Origin: Xenophilus aerolatus | GTDB taxonomy: Bacteria > Pseudomonadota > Gammaproteobacteria > Burkholderiales > Burkholderiaceae_C | Length of the DNA stretch: 64,000 nucleotides | Direction of reading: 5' to 3' | Assembly (NCBI GenBank): GCA_030418545.1 | Contig: QAIB01000004.1 | Coordinates: 372,001 to 436,000, forward strand | Shown: positions 25,937 through 36,215 of the stretch, piece after piece | Position numbering within the stretch: the first letter of the stretch is position 1 | Layout: every line of letters starts with the position of its first letter | Notes under the pieces: model-generated | The model's input: the letters and a program-made list of their open reading frames with translations, nothing else | Databases searched by the model: none | Told to the model about the DNA's origin: nothing | Translations under genes and position numbers: made by a program

Positions 25937-27184
25937 ATGAGCGGACGCCGCTGGTACCCCGGCAACGAAGTCGAACTGTTGGAGAACGGCGAGGCCTTCT
26001 TCCCGCGCGTCTTCGAGGCCATCCGCGCCGCCGAGCGCGAGGTGATCGTCGAGACCTTCATCCTGTTCGAGGACAAGATCGGGCAGGGCCTGCATGCGGC
26101 GCTGTGCGAGGCAGCGCGCCGCGGCGTCAAGGTCGACCTGATGATCGACGGCTTCGGTTCGCCCGACCTGTCGGCCGCCTTCCTCGACAGCCTGGGGCAG
26201 GCGGGCGTGCGCGTGCGCGTGTTCGACCCGGGCTCGCGCTTCCTGGGCCAGCGGCTCAACGTCTTTCGGCGCATGCACCGCAAGATCGTTGTCATCGACG
26301 GCCTGCGCGCCTTCGTCGGCGGCATCAACTACTCGGCCGACCACGTGATGGATTTCGGTCCCAAGGCCAAGCAGGACTATGCGGTGGAGCTCACCGGCCC
26401 GGTCGTGAGCGAGATCCATCGCTTCGTGCTGCATGCGATCGCGGTGGGCGGCAAGGGCGCGGGCTGGTTCCGCCGGCGCCTGCGTCGCACCGCCGACGTG
26501 GAGAACGCGCCCACCGGCCAGGCCGAGGTGATGTTCGTCACCCGCGACAACCGCCGCCACACGACCGACATCGAGCGCCACTACCGCGCCGCGATCCGCA
26601 CCGCGCGGCAGCGCATCGTCATTGCCAACGCCTACTTCTTTCCCGGTTACCGGCTCATCAAGGACCTGCGTCGCGCGGCGCGCCGTGGCGTCGACGTTCG
26701 CCTCATCCTTCAGGGCGAGCCCGACATGCCGATCGTCAAGACGGCGGCCAGCATGCTCTACCACCATCTTCTGAATGCGGGCGTGAAGATCCACGAGTAC
26801 TGCGAACGCCCGCTGCACGGCAAGGTGGCGGTGGTCGACGACGTGTGGAGCACGGTCGGTTCGAGCAACCTCGACCCGCTGAGCCTGTCGCTCAACCTCG
26901 AGGCCAACGTCATCATCCGCGACCGGGACTTCAACCGCGTGCTGACCGAGCGGCTCGACCATCTGATGCGGCACAGCTGCAAGCAGATCGAAGTCGAGGC
27001 GCTGGGTGAATGGAGCGGCTGGCGCCTGGTGCGCAGTTTCTTCGTCTTCCACTTCATGCGCTGGTACCCGTCGTGGGCCGGCTGGCTGCCGCGCCATGCG
27101 CCGCGGCTCAAGCCCGCCGTGCCGACGCAGCCGCCGCGCGAGCGCGGCCATGACGGATCGGTCGCACAGACCGACGCCGCCTGA
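25937..27184 (+). CDS. clsB: Cardiolipin synthase B
   Basis: A 415-residue phospholipase D superfamily enzyme that forms cardiolipin from phosphatidylglycerol and a second phospholipid at the inner membrane. The two HKD motifs are present: HRKIVVIDG followed by GGINYS, and HGKVAVVDD followed by GSSNLDP. The ATG at 25937 lies seven bases after GGGAG; an in-frame ATG six bases earlier is less well spaced. The C-terminal hydrophobic region (VRSFFVFHFMRWYPSW) may anchor it. It overlaps ybhN by 35 bases. Confidence 0.93.
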   Translation: MSGRRWYPGNEVELLENGEAFFPRVFEAIRAAEREVIVETFILFEDKIGQGLHAALCEAARRGVKVDLMIDGFGSPDLSAAFLDSLGQAGVRVRVFDPGSRFLGQRLNVFRRMHRKIVVIDGLRAFVGGINYSADHVMDFGPKAKQDYAVELTGPVVSEIHRFVLHAIAVGGKGAGWFRRRLRRTADVENAPTGQAEVMFVTRDNRRHTTDIERHYRAAIRTARQRIVIANAYFFPGYRLIKDLRRAARRGVDVRLILQGEPDMPIVKTAASMLYHHLLNAGVKIHEYCERPLHGKVAVVDDVWSTVGSSNLDPLSLSLNLEANVIIRDRDFNRVLTERLDHLMRHSCKQIEVEALGEWSGWRLVRSFFVFHFMRWYPSWAGWLPRHAPRLKPAVPTQPPRERGHDGSVAQTDAA

Positions 27185-28247
27185 GGCACCCACGCGAGAC
27201 GCCATGGCGCCTTCGTCCACCGCCGGGCCGACCAGCCGCCTGCCATCGGGCGACGCGCGCGCTCCGACCGGCGGGGGACGGCGCCTGCAGGCCTGGCGTG
27301 CGCGGCCGTGGTGGCCCTGGGCCAAGCGCCTGATTGTGCTGGGCTTCCTCGCCTTCGTGGCCGTGCTGCTGGTGAGCCAGGCGCGCGCCATCGAATGGGC
27401 GCAGGTGTTCGCCACCATGCGCGCCTACCCGCTGCGCACGCTGCTCGTGGCGGCGGCCCTGGCCGCGCTGAGCCATTGCATCTACGCCAGCTTCGACCTC
27501 GTCGGCCGGCACTACACGGGGCACCGCCTGCCGGTGCCCACCGTGATGGCGATCACCTTCGTGAGCTACGCCTTCAACCTGAACATGGGCACGATCGTCG
27601 GCGCGGTGGGCATGCGGGTGCGGCTGTACTCGCGGCTCGGCCTGGCGCCCGGCCAGATCACGCGCGTGGTGGGCATGAGCATGCTCACCAACTGGCTGGG
27701 CTACTTCCTGCTGGCCGGGCTGGCCTTCCTGCTGTGGCCGCTGGCCCTGCCCGACGACTGGCACCTGGGCCGCACCGCCTTGCGTGCACTGGGCGCGGCG
27801 CTGGTCGCCGTCGCGCTGGCCTACCTCGTCGCCTGCGCGTTCTCGAGCCGCCGCGAGTGGACCGTGCGCGGCCACGACATCGCCCTGCCCAGCCTGCGCG
27901 TGGCCTTCGTGCAGCTGGCCCTGTCGTGCGCCAACTGGGGCGTGATGGGGCTCGCGATGTCCGTGCTGCTGCAGGAACGCGTGCCCTACCCCATGGCGCT
28001 GGGCGTGCTGCTGATCGGCGCGGTCGCCGGCCTCATGTCGCGCGTGCCCGCCGGGCTGGGCGTGCTGGAGGCGGTGTTCGTCGCCCTCCTGGCACCCCCG
28101 CTCACGAGCACGGCGCTGATCGCCGCGGTGCTGTGCTATCGCGCCGTGTACTACTGGGCACCGCTCGCCGTCGCGGTGGTGCTCTACCTGGCCATGGAGG
28201 CGCAGGCGCGCCGGCTGGCCACCCACGGCGCGTCGGCGCCGGACTGA
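27150..28247 (+). CDS. ybhN: Lysylphosphatidylglycerol synthetase TM-domain protein (YbhN/UPF0104)
   Basis: A 365-residue polytopic inner-membrane protein with about eight helices from residue 50 on, resembling the flippase-like part of MprF (family AglD/UPF0104). A characteristic PAGLGVLEAVFVALL segment is near residue 300. The ATG at 27150 overlaps clsB; a start at 27204 would also fit. Together with ybhP and clsB it forms a conserved phospholipid-linked set. Transport of a lipid or lipid precursor is plausible but unproven. Confidence 0.85.
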   Translation: MTDRSHRPTPPEAPTRDAMAPSSTAGPTSRLPSGDARAPTGGGRRLQAWRARPWWPWAKRLIVLGFLAFVAVLLVSQARAIEWAQVFATMRAYPLRTLLVAAALAALSHCIYASFDLVGRHYTGHRLPVPTVMAITFVSYAFNLNMGTIVGAVGMRVRLYSRLGLAPGQITRVVGMSMLTNWLGYFLLAGLAFLLWPLALPDDWHLGRTALRALGAALVAVALAYLVACAFSSRREWTVRGHDIALPSLRVAFVQLALSCANWGVMGLAMSVLLQERVPYPMALGVLLIGAVAGLMSRVPAGLGVLEAVFVALLAPPLTSTALIAAVLCYRAVYYWAPLAVAVVLYLAMEAQARRLATHGASAPD

Positions 28248-28291
28248 ACCGTGGCCCTTCCGGGCCTTCCCCTCGTCTCCAGGAGACAACC

Positions 28292-28558
28292 ATGACCCCC
28301 CTGACCCGTCTTCTCGCCCTCGGCATCACCGCGGCAGCCCTCACGGCCTGCGGCAAGAGCGGCAATGACACTGCCGCCCCCGCCGCCACACCCCCGGCTG
28401 CCACCTCGCCGGGCACGTCGAGCAGCGCGCCCCACCCGAGCGAGCCCACCGGCGCCGGTGCGGCCGTGCAACCCGTCACGCCGGCACCCGCGCCCGGTTC
28501 GGGCGAAGGCGCGCCGGCCTCCAGCGACCCGGCCGGCCAGTCGAAGAAGGCGCCGTAG
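28292..28558 (+). CDS. Small Pro/Ala-rich lipoprotein
   Basis: An 88-residue protein with a lipoprotein signal whose lipobox is LTAC (Cys about residue 20). The mature part is low-complexity Pro/Ala/Ser/Gly. AGGAG lies seven bases before the ATG. It is the last gene of the preceding plus-strand group. No function can be assigned. Confidence 0.72.
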   Translation: MTPLTRLLALGITAAALTACGKSGNDTAAPAATPPAATSPGTSSSAPHPSEPTGAGAAVQPVTPAPAPGSGEGAPASSDPAGQSKKAP

Positions 28559-28603
28559 CGCCCCCTGGTGGCCGACGGGCGGTGTGGCGCGCACCGCCGA
28601 ATC

Positions 28604-28619
28604 ACTGTAAATTCATCCA

Positions 28620-28621
<2 letters not shown>
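28604..28621 (+). promoter_or_regulatory. LexA (SOS) box at the start of the radical SAM gene
   Basis: The sequence ACTGTAAATTCATCCAGT matches the CTG-N10-CAG LexA consensus with symmetrical outer bases. Its last bases overlap the GTG start codon of the downstream gene. TGTAAAT inside the box could act as the -10, which would give a leaderless or nearly leaderless message. Confidence 0.7.
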
Positions 28622-29897
<1,276 letters not shown>

Positions 29898-30014
29898 GGT
29901 GCGTCCCCACGGGTGGGTGCTGCCTGCTGCTGGCGGGGCTGCACGATTTCGCTGCCCGTCCCGCGCGCCGGTCACCTACACACGCGCCCTGTCCTCCACC
30001 CTAGCTTGAGGCTC

Positions 30015-31571
30015 ATGCGCCACACCGTCACCCTCAGCAGCGAAACCGACTGGCCCGGCTTTCGAAGCGAGGCGAGGCGCTTGCTGTCGCAGCTGGTGCC
30101 GCCCGAGGACGTGGCCTGGCACACGCCCGCCGGCGCGGCGGAAGACCTCTTCGCGCCCACCGCGTCCTCCGACGCCAGACGGCCTGCGGCGCACGTCCCG
30201 GCTGCGCAAGGCGCCATGAACTTCGTTGTGCCACCGGCCTTCCTCACGCTGTGCGAGAAGGTGGTGCTGCACCAGGACCCGGCGCGCTTCGCCCTGCTCT
30301 ATCGCCTGCTGTGGCGCCTCGTGCACGAGCGTGCGCTACGCCACGACCCGCTCGACGCCGATCGCACGCGCGCACGCCACATGATGCAGGCGGTGCGCCG
30401 CGACCTGCACAAGATGAAGGCCTTCGTGCGCTTCCGTCCGCTCGAGCGCGAAGGCGAGCCGCCGCTGCACGTGGCGTGGTTCGAGCCCGACCACCACATC
30501 GTCGAGGCCGTGGCGCCCTTCTTCGTGCGCCGCTTCACCGCGATGCACTGGGCCATCCTGACGCCGGAGCGCTCGGTGCAGTGGACACCGGCGCAGGCCG
30601 ACCCGACCGTGTCCCCACCCAAGTCACCGGATGCCTCGCTGCCGCCGGGCGAACTGCGCTTCGGGCCGGGCGCTTCGCGTGCGGATGCGCCGCCGGCCGA
30701 TGCAGGCGAGGCGTTGTGGCTCACCTATTACGCGCACATCTTCAATCCGGCGCGGCTGAAGACCGACATGATGCGCAAGGAGATGCCCGTGAAGTACTGG
30801 CACAACCTGCCCGAGGCCGCACTCATCGCGCCGCTGACGGCGCAGGCCCACGAGCGCTCGGGCCGCATGGTCGAGGCCGCGGCCACCGTGCCGGCGCGCC
30901 GCATCGTGCAGCCGCTGCAGCAAGCCCGCGCGCTGGACCCGCACCACAGCGCCGCCCTGCCCGACGATCCCAATGCGGCGCTGGCCGCGCTCAAGCGCGC
31001 GACCGAGCGTTGCCGCGAATGCCCCATCGGCGCGCACGCCACGCAATCGGTGATGGGCGAAGGGCCGATCCATGCCGCGCTGATGGTGGTGGGCGAGCAG
31101 CCCGGCGACCAGGAGGACCTGGTGGGCCGGCCCTTCGTCGGGCCCTCGGGCCAGCTCTTCGATCGCGCGGTGGCCGAGCTCGGCTGGTCGCGCGATCACT
31201 TCTTCGTCACCAACGCGGTGAAGCACTTCAAGTTCGAGCTTCGCGGCAAGCGGCGCATCCACAAGACGCCCGGCCAGCGCGAAGCCGCGGCCTGCCTGCA
31301 CTGGCTCGAATCGGAGATCGCGCAGGTGCGCCCGCGCGCCTTCATTGCCCTGGGCGCCACGGCGGCCCGCGCGCTCGTGGGCCGGCCGGTGGCCGTGACG
31401 GCCGAGCGCGGGCATTGGCTCGAGGGGCCCGGGGGCCGTCGCGTACTGATCACGCTGCACCCCTCGGCCCTGCTGCGCGGCGACCCGGCGGAGCGCGAGG
31501 ACGCGTGGCGCGCCTGGCTCGACGACCTCTCGCAGGCCAGCGACATCGCCGGCCTCGAGGCCGCGCGCTGA
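30015..31571 (+). CDS. DUF4130-type domain fused to UdgX uracil-DNA glycosylase
   Basis: A 518-residue two-part protein. Residues 1-300 match the DUF4130/TIGR03915 type (probable DNA metabolism; FNPARLKTDMMRKEMPVKYW). Residues about 320-518 are a uracil-DNA glycosylase domain of family 4 origin: CRECPIG (iron-sulfur Cys), GEQPGDQED (motif A) and HPSALLR (motif B). The loop KRRIH (K412-H416) is the signature of UdgX, whose His forms a covalent bond to the abasic site left by uracil removal. A His in AVKHFKF replaces the Cys found in other family 4 enzymes. Together with the radical SAM gene 117 bases upstream it forms a common repair pair. Confidence 0.9.
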   Translation: MRHTVTLSSETDWPGFRSEARRLLSQLVPPEDVAWHTPAGAAEDLFAPTASSDARRPAAHVPAAQGAMNFVVPPAFLTLCEKVVLHQDPARFALLYRLLWRLVHERALRHDPLDADRTRARHMMQAVRRDLHKMKAFVRFRPLEREGEPPLHVAWFEPDHHIVEAVAPFFVRRFTAMHWAILTPERSVQWTPAQADPTVSPPKSPDASLPPGELRFGPGASRADAPPADAGEALWLTYYAHIFNPARLKTDMMRKEMPVKYWHNLPEAALIAPLTAQAHERSGRMVEAAATVPARRIVQPLQQARALDPHHSAALPDDPNAALAALKRATERCRECPIGAHATQSVMGEGPIHAALMVVGEQPGDQEDLVGRPFVGPSGQLFDRAVAELGWSRDHFFVTNAVKHFKFELRGKRRIHKTPGQREAAACLHWLESEIAQVRPRAFIALGATAARALVGRPVAVTAERGHWLEGPGGRRVLITLHPSALLRGDPAEREDAWRAWLDDLSQASDIAGLEAAR

Positions 31572-31577
31572 AGTCGC

Positions 31578-32285
31578 TCAGCTGCCGCTGACCACCGTGC
31601 GCAGCTTGCGCTGCGCCGCGTTGATCGCGTTGGCGTGGCCGTTGAGTTCCTGCAGCATCGCGTTGAGCTCGGCCTGCACCTTCGCGTCGTTCACCGTGAT
31701 CGCGTTGCCGGCGATCTGGATCTGGGCGCGGTGCGCCTCGATGTAGTCGCCGATGCGCACGGCCCCGCCAAGCACCGCGTCGAGCGCCGGGAATACCTCG
31801 CGGAAGGTGGCGGCGGGCAAGGTCACGGTCTTCTCATAGGCCTTGTCGAACACCGCCTTCAGGTCGTCCGGCTGCTTGAGCGCGGCGTGGGCGGCGTCGG
31901 CCTTGGCCAGGTTCGCGTCGAGCGCCGTGCGCATCTGCTTGACGCCCTCGCGCGCGGTGCGGATGTCGTCACGCCGCGCGACGATGTCGCCGATCGATCG
32001 CGGCGAGCCCTTGGCGATGACCGCCTCCATCGGCTGGCCCACCGACTGGTTCATCGACTCGTTGAAGTCGGCGATCACGGCGTAGTGCTGCGCGTAGTCG
32101 CCGAAGGGCTTCTTCTGTTCGTCGGTCGGCTTGGGCACGCGCACGCCGGGTCGGTCGAGCACGCGGGTCTGCAGGAACTGGATGAAGGCCGCACGCTGCT
32201 CCGGCTCCTTGCTGCCGCAGCCGGCAAGCGCCAGGCCGATGGCGAGCATGCACGCGCCCGCCAGGCGCATCCACATCGATCGCAT
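31578..32285 (-). CDS. DUF3053-family lipoprotein (YiaF-like)
   Basis: A 235-residue lipoprotein with lipobox LAGC (Cys about residue 20). The mature protein is almost wholly helical, with a QRAAFIQFLQTRVLDRPGVRVP start typical of DUF3053. The ATG at 32285 with GAGGAGCG upstream fits the short signal. The function of the family is not established. It converges with the udgX gene, leaving six bases between the two stops. Confidence 0.82.
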   Translation of the reverse strand: MRSMWMRLAGACMLAIGLALAGCGSKEPEQRAAFIQFLQTRVLDRPGVRVPKPTDEQKKPFGDYAQHYAVIADFNESMNQSVGQPMEAVIAKGSPRSIGDIVARRDDIRTAREGVKQMRTALDANLAKADAAHAALKQPDDLKAVFDKAYEKTVTLPAATFREVFPALDAVLGGAVRIGDYIEAHRAQIQIAGNAITVNDAKVQAELNAMLQELNGHANAINAAQRKLRTVVSGS

Positions 32286-32363
32286 GTTCCGCTCCTCGTT
32301 GTCCGGAAAGGGCCGCATCGTAGGCGGCGGGGCACACGGGCACCATGGCCCACGTTGCCTAGC

Positions 32364-32924
32364 TCAGAAGCGGTAGGCGTAGCGTAGCCGCACGAAGTTC
32401 TCGCCCGGGTTCGGCTTCTTGATGCCGGCGTTGGAAAAGTGCTGCAGCCGCAGCGACAGCTCGTGCCGGCGGTTGGCACCGAAGCTGTAGCCCGCGCCGA
32501 TCGCCTCGGTGAACTGGAAGGTGGTGCTGAAGCCACGGTCATCGGTCTGGTAGAGGCGGTCCATCAGGCTCACGCCGATGCCGCCCTCGACGAACCAGGG
32601 CGAGGCCCCGCCATCGAAGCGATAGCGCCAGGTGGCGATGGCGCCGACCTGCGCGATGCTGCGGCGTTCGCCGTCGAGGGGCCCGCGCCACTGGCTCGCG
32701 AAGAGGTCCCAGTAGAAGGACCGCCCGCTGCCTTGCCAGCCCGGCACGGACGCCCAGGGCAGCTGCACGCCGATGCCGGCCATGTCGCTGTTCGCGCTGC
32801 CGTGCAGCGTCTGCCCGCCTTCGACGTAGAGGGCCGGCGACGCGTCCACGACGGGCTGCGCGGCTGCGCCGGCACTCGCCAGCGCCAGCAGCGCGGCGGC
32901 GATCGTCATCCTGTTGTTGTGCAT
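32364..32924 (-). CDS. pagL: Lipid A 3-O-deacylase (PagL-type acyloxyacyl hydrolase)
   Basis: A 186-residue outer-membrane beta-barrel enzyme that removes the 3-position acyl chain of lipid A. A signal peptide ends about AAAQP. The C-terminal LRLQHFSNAGIKKPNPGEN contains the catalytic His and Ser (HxS) of PagL and is followed by a Glu, and the protein ends on a terminal aromatic residue (RYAYRF), as outer-membrane barrels do. The ATG at 32924 has AGGA upstream. It is a single gene, probably controlled separately. Confidence 0.88.
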   Translation of the reverse strand: MHNNRMTIAAALLALASAGAAAQPVVDASPALYVEGGQTLHGSANSDMAGIGVQLPWASVPGWQGSGRSFYWDLFASQWRGPLDGERRSIAQVGAIATWRYRFDGGASPWFVEGGIGVSLMDRLYQTDDRGFSTTFQFTEAIGAGYSFGANRRHELSLRLQHFSNAGIKKPNPGENFVRLRYAYRF

Positions 32925-33044
32925 CTTGAGGATTCCTGACACCGTGTTTCATTCAGCTACGGTTCAGGCAGTATCTGCACGCGCCGCGCACCGCGCTTTC
33001 CGCGCGGGCGATTTCCCGGGTAGGACGCCGTCGGGAAGGGCCGA

Positions 33045-34238
33045 TCAGCGGCCCGCCGGCTGCGGCCGCGTCAATGTGATAAGCGCGATCTCCGAAGGCG
33101 CGCCAAAGCGCTTCGGCGGGCCCCAGTAGCCCGTGCCGCGGCTCACGTAGACCCACATCTGCTGCAGCCGGTGCAACCCGGCCGTGAAGGGCTGCTGCAG
33201 CGGCACGAACAGGTTCCAGGGAAAGAACTGGCCGCCGTGCGTGTGGCCCGAGAGCTGCAGCTGGAAGCCCGCCTCCGCCGCAGCCGGCGCGGTGCGCGGC
33301 TGGTGCGCCAGCAGTACCCGCGTGTGCACCAACGGCGGCGCGTCGCGCACCGCGCGCCGCGGGTCGCTGGCGTGCGCGGCGTCGAAATGGCCCGCGGTGT
33401 AGTCTGTCACGCCGGCCACCACCAGCGCGCTCTCGAGGATCTCCTCGTCGGTCTGTGCACCGTGCACGTTGCGCGTCTGCAGCACCACGTGCTCGTTGAG
33501 CAGCACGCGCAGGCCCAGGCGCCGCAGCTCGTCGATCCAGGCATGGGCGCCGGCGTAGTACTCGTGGTTGCCGGTGACCACGAAGGTGCCGTGCCGTGCG
33601 CGCAGCTGGGCCAGCGGCGCGATGTGCTCGCGCAGCTCGGGCACCGTGCCGTCGACCAGGTCGCCGGTGATGGCCACCATGTCGGCGCCCAGGCCGTTCA
33701 CCGTGTCGACGATGCGCTGGATGTAGCGCTGGCGGATCGTCGGCCCGACGTGGATGTCGCTCAACTGCGCAATGGTGAAGCCGCGCAACTGCGAGGGCAG
33801 GCCCTCGATCGGTACTTCGACCCGCCGCACGGCCGCGGTGCGGCGCGCGTTGAAGAAGCCGACCGCCGACACTCCCGTGGCCAGCGCCACCGCGCCCAGC
33901 GCGCTCAGGCCCTGCCAGCGCGGCCAGTCGAGGGTGGCGCCGAAGGCCCGGCTGCCGCCCCAGGCCAGCAGCAACCCGGCATCGCGCGCCAGCGTCAGCA
34001 GCAGCAGCGAGGAGAACCAGCCCATCGACAGCAGGCCCAGCCACTGCAGCGCGGCGGGCCATCCGTGCTTCGGCCCGCGGCGGCGCAGGAAGGGCAGTGG
34101 CATGGTGGCCGCCGACACCACGAGCAGCGCCACGACGAGCGGCCAGCCCGTGGTCACGCCGGCCAGCGCCGGCACGAGGCGCAGGCCGATGAACACGTGG
34201 AGCAACGTGGTCAGCAGGGTCAGAGGGGCGAGCGGCAT
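33045..34238 (-). CDS. Membrane-anchored metallophosphoesterase
   Basis: A 397-residue protein with about four N-terminal membrane helices (residues 5-150) and a C-terminal calcineurin-like phosphoesterase domain: LSDIHVG, GDLVDG, GNHEYY and the double His of LSGHTHGG, all metal ligands. Such YkuE/YaeI-like enzymes hydrolyse phosphodiester bonds, for example in lipids; the substrate here is unknown. The ATG at 34238 precedes the first helix; in-frame sequence further upstream does not look coding. Confidence 0.87.
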   Translation of the reverse strand: MPLAPLTLLTTLLHVFIGLRLVPALAGVTTGWPLVVALLVVSAATMPLPFLRRRGPKHGWPAALQWLGLLSMGWFSSLLLLTLARDAGLLLAWGGSRAFGATLDWPRWQGLSALGAVALATGVSAVGFFNARRTAAVRRVEVPIEGLPSQLRGFTIAQLSDIHVGPTIRQRYIQRIVDTVNGLGADMVAITGDLVDGTVPELREHIAPLAQLRARHGTFVVTGNHEYYAGAHAWIDELRRLGLRVLLNEHVVLQTRNVHGAQTDEEILESALVVAGVTDYTAGHFDAAHASDPRRAVRDAPPLVHTRVLLAHQPRTAPAAAEAGFQLQLSGHTHGGQFFPWNLFVPLQQPFTAGLHRLQQMWVYVSRGTGYWGPPKRFGAPSEIALITLTRPQPAGR

Positions 34239-34333
34239 GGGCGGGTTGATTGCTGCAGCGCAGCATACGACGATTGTCTTTTTGCTGCAGGGCAGGGACG
34301 GGCGACCGGATTGTGGGAAACCGGCTGCCGTCA

Positions 34334-34390
34334 CTATGAAAATGATAGCTGCCTTCGCAGGCTGGATGAGCGCTGGACGCCGATCCGGCC
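34334..34390 (+). repeat. GCTAT...ATAGC dispersed repeat, copy D
   Basis: CTATGAAAATGATAGC followed by TGCCTTCGCAGG and GAGCGCTGGACGCC. It lies in the gap upstream of the metallophosphoesterase gene. Confidence 0.8.
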
Positions 34391-34484
34391 CGTGAATCCG
34401 GCGCGCCGTGCGGCGGGTTGCGCTCCGTGCGGACCGGCCGTGCAAGCGGGAAATCCCGGATCGGAAACGACCGGCCGCAGAGCC

Positions 34485-34889
34485 TCACTCAATGGCGAAA
34501 GCCAGCACCACCGCGCCTAAGGCCAGTATGCCGAGCCCGAGCAGGAACACGCTCTCGGCCCAGCCTTCGAAGCGTTGCGGCCGACCCGCGCGACGGCTGC
34601 GCATCGACATGAAGGACAGCACGGCGCTGGCGAGGAACATCAGCGCGTCGACCGCCAGCAGCTTGTCGAGCACCACGCGCGAGTGGCCGCCCTGGCGCAG
34701 ATGGCCGATCGACAGCACCGTCATGCACACCCCGATCATCGTGGCCGAGGTCGGCAGGATGTGGGCCGACAGCCCGCGCGGCGGCGGCTCGGCGGCTGCA
34801 GCTGCCGGCGTGTCGACGCTGCGCGTCACCGCACGCAGATGGCCGGGTGGCTTCGACGGAGCCGGCCCGCCCGGGCGTCGCGGCAGCAT
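34485..34889 (-). CDS. Small membrane protein of unknown function
   Basis: A 134-residue protein with a Pro-rich N-terminus and three predicted membrane helices (about 50-62, 73-95 and 110-133). It ends in the membrane. The ATG at 34889 is the longest start; a shorter form beginning at the Met near residue 51 is possible. It lies 42 bases after the secreted protein gene at 34932-35438 and may be co-transcribed with it. No known family was recognised. Confidence 0.6.
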   Translation of the reverse strand: MLPRRPGGPAPSKPPGHLRAVTRSVDTPAAAAAEPPPRGLSAHILPTSATMIGVCMTVLSIGHLRQGGHSRVVLDKLLAVDALMFLASAVLSFMSMRSRRAGRPQRFEGWAESVFLLGLGILALGAVVLAFAIE

Positions 34890-34931
34890 CGGTGGACGCG
34901 CTCGGGGCGGGCCTGTGGTCAGCCGGCGGGT

Positions 34932-35438
34932 TCAGCGCGCCGTGGGCGCCGCGCCGTTGCTGGCCATGTCGGTGCCGGCCGGGAACAGGAACAGCGCCTT
35001 GGCGGGGCCCGTGCCGTTCACGGTGATCTCCTGCTGCAGCGTCTGGCCGGCCAGCGTGGCGTCGACCTGGTAGCGGCCCTTGTCGAGCCGCGCCACCATG
35101 AAGGGGCCGTGCGCGTCGACGCGGTCGAGCACGACGGCGCCGGTCTCGGCGTTGCGCACGGTCACGCGCACATCGGCGGCGAAGTCGGCCTTCTGGTGGT
35201 CCTTGATCGCGAACTCGAAGCTCGCGGGCCAGCGCGGCTCCACGGTCTCCATGAGCTGGGCTTCGTCGTGGCCGATGCCGCCGCTCATGTATTCGACGCC
35301 GGCCCGGCTCATCTGGATCGGCGGGTTGTAGGTCGCGCCCTGGGCCGCGGTGGAGGCGCCGAGCGCACCGAAGAGCGCGCCCGCGCACAGCAGGAGGGTG
35401 CCCACGACAGGGCGTGCATGGGAAAACTTGCGAGCCAT
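34932..35438 (-). CDS. Secreted protein, paralogue of 35573-36070
   Basis: A 168-residue protein with a signal peptide ending about AQGAT. The mature part begins with NPPIQMSRAGVEYMSGG and contains METVEPRWPASFEFA, both shared with the next gene upstream. The middle has the alternating pattern of a beta-sandwich carboxypeptidase-regulatory-like domain (HGPFMVARLDKGRYQVDATL). No catalytic motif is seen. GAAAGGAATCC precedes the ATG. Confidence 0.75.
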   Translation of the reverse strand: MARKFSHARPVVGTLLLCAGALFGALGASTAAQGATYNPPIQMSRAGVEYMSGGIGHDEAQLMETVEPRWPASFEFAIKDHQKADFAADVRVTVRNAETGAVVLDRVDAHGPFMVARLDKGRYQVDATLAGQTLQQEITVNGTGPAKALFLFPAGTDMASNGAAPTAR

Positions 35439-35572
35439 GATGGATTCCTTTCGTTCGGGTTCGGTGGCCGGGGCGATGAACGAACAGGGCGGCGACCACG
35501 GGACCGACTGTGGCCCGCGCGCCTTAGGAATCGCTTAAAGAAGATCGAGGCGCCCAGCCGGCGCCGCGGCGC

Positions 35573-36070
35573 CTACTTGCCCTGCGCGAGCGCCTGGCGC
35601 GGCACCGTGGCGGCCGCCATGTCGAAGTTCGACGGCCACAGGAACAGCGCGCGGCCCGGCACGCCCAGGGCCACGTTCACCGTCTGCGTGAGCGTGAGGT
35701 TGCCTAGCGTGGCCTGCACGTCGTAGGTGCCCGGCTCCAGGCGCGCGAGCATGAAGGGGCCGTTGGAGGCGGCCTGCATCACCTCGGCGCCGGTGTACTT
35801 GTCGATCACCTTCACGGCGACCGACTCGGGGAACTGCCCGCGCGGACCGCGCGAGACCGCGAACTCGAAGGTGGCGGCCCAGCGCGGCGCCACCGTCTCC
35901 ATGAACGCGATCTCGTCCTTGTTCTTGCCCCCGCACATGAACTCCACGCCCTGTGGCGCCATCTGGATCGGCGGGTTCGCCGTCACCGCGTGCGCGGCGG
36001 ACGACAGGCCCAGGGCGGCAGCGCCCAGCGCCAGGGCGGCAGCGGGGCAGGACAGGGGAAACAGCTTCAT
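35573..36070 (-). CDS. Secreted protein, paralogue of 34932-35438
   Basis: A 165-residue protein with a signal peptide ending SSAAHAV. The mature start NPPIQMAPQGVEFMCGG and later METVAPRWAATFEFA closely parallel the neighbouring gene, as does NGPFMLARLEPGTYDVQATL. The two genes are a tandem duplication that has diverged. One Cys (MCGG) distinguishes this copy. The function is unknown; a periplasmic beta-sandwich domain is the likeliest fold. The ATG at 36070 opens a normal signal peptide. Confidence 0.75.
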   Translation of the reverse strand: MKLFPLSCPAAALALGAAALGLSSAAHAVTANPPIQMAPQGVEFMCGGKNKDEIAFMETVAPRWAATFEFAVSRGPRGQFPESVAVKVIDKYTGAEVMQAASNGPFMLARLEPGTYDVQATLGNLTLTQTVNVALGVPGRALFLWPSNFDMAAATVPRQALAQGK

Positions 36071-36167
36071 GGCGGTGGAGATCCTCGGCAGGTCGGAAAG
36101 CGGGCACGAATGCGCCGCGCCGATTCTGTTTAGCAAGAGTCGGGCGCACCTTATCGTTTACGCGAAC

Positions 36168-36215
36168 GCTCTCTTTTTGATAGCTGCCCGTGCCCGCCCA
36201 GTGGGCGCTTCCGCC
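36168..36215 (+). repeat. GCTAT...ATAGC dispersed repeat, copy E
   Basis: GCTCTCTTTTTGATAGC followed by TGCCCGTGCCCGCCCAGTGG and GCGCTTCCGCC. It lies in the 286-base gap between the divergent secreted-protein and exonuclease III genes. Confidence 0.8.
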
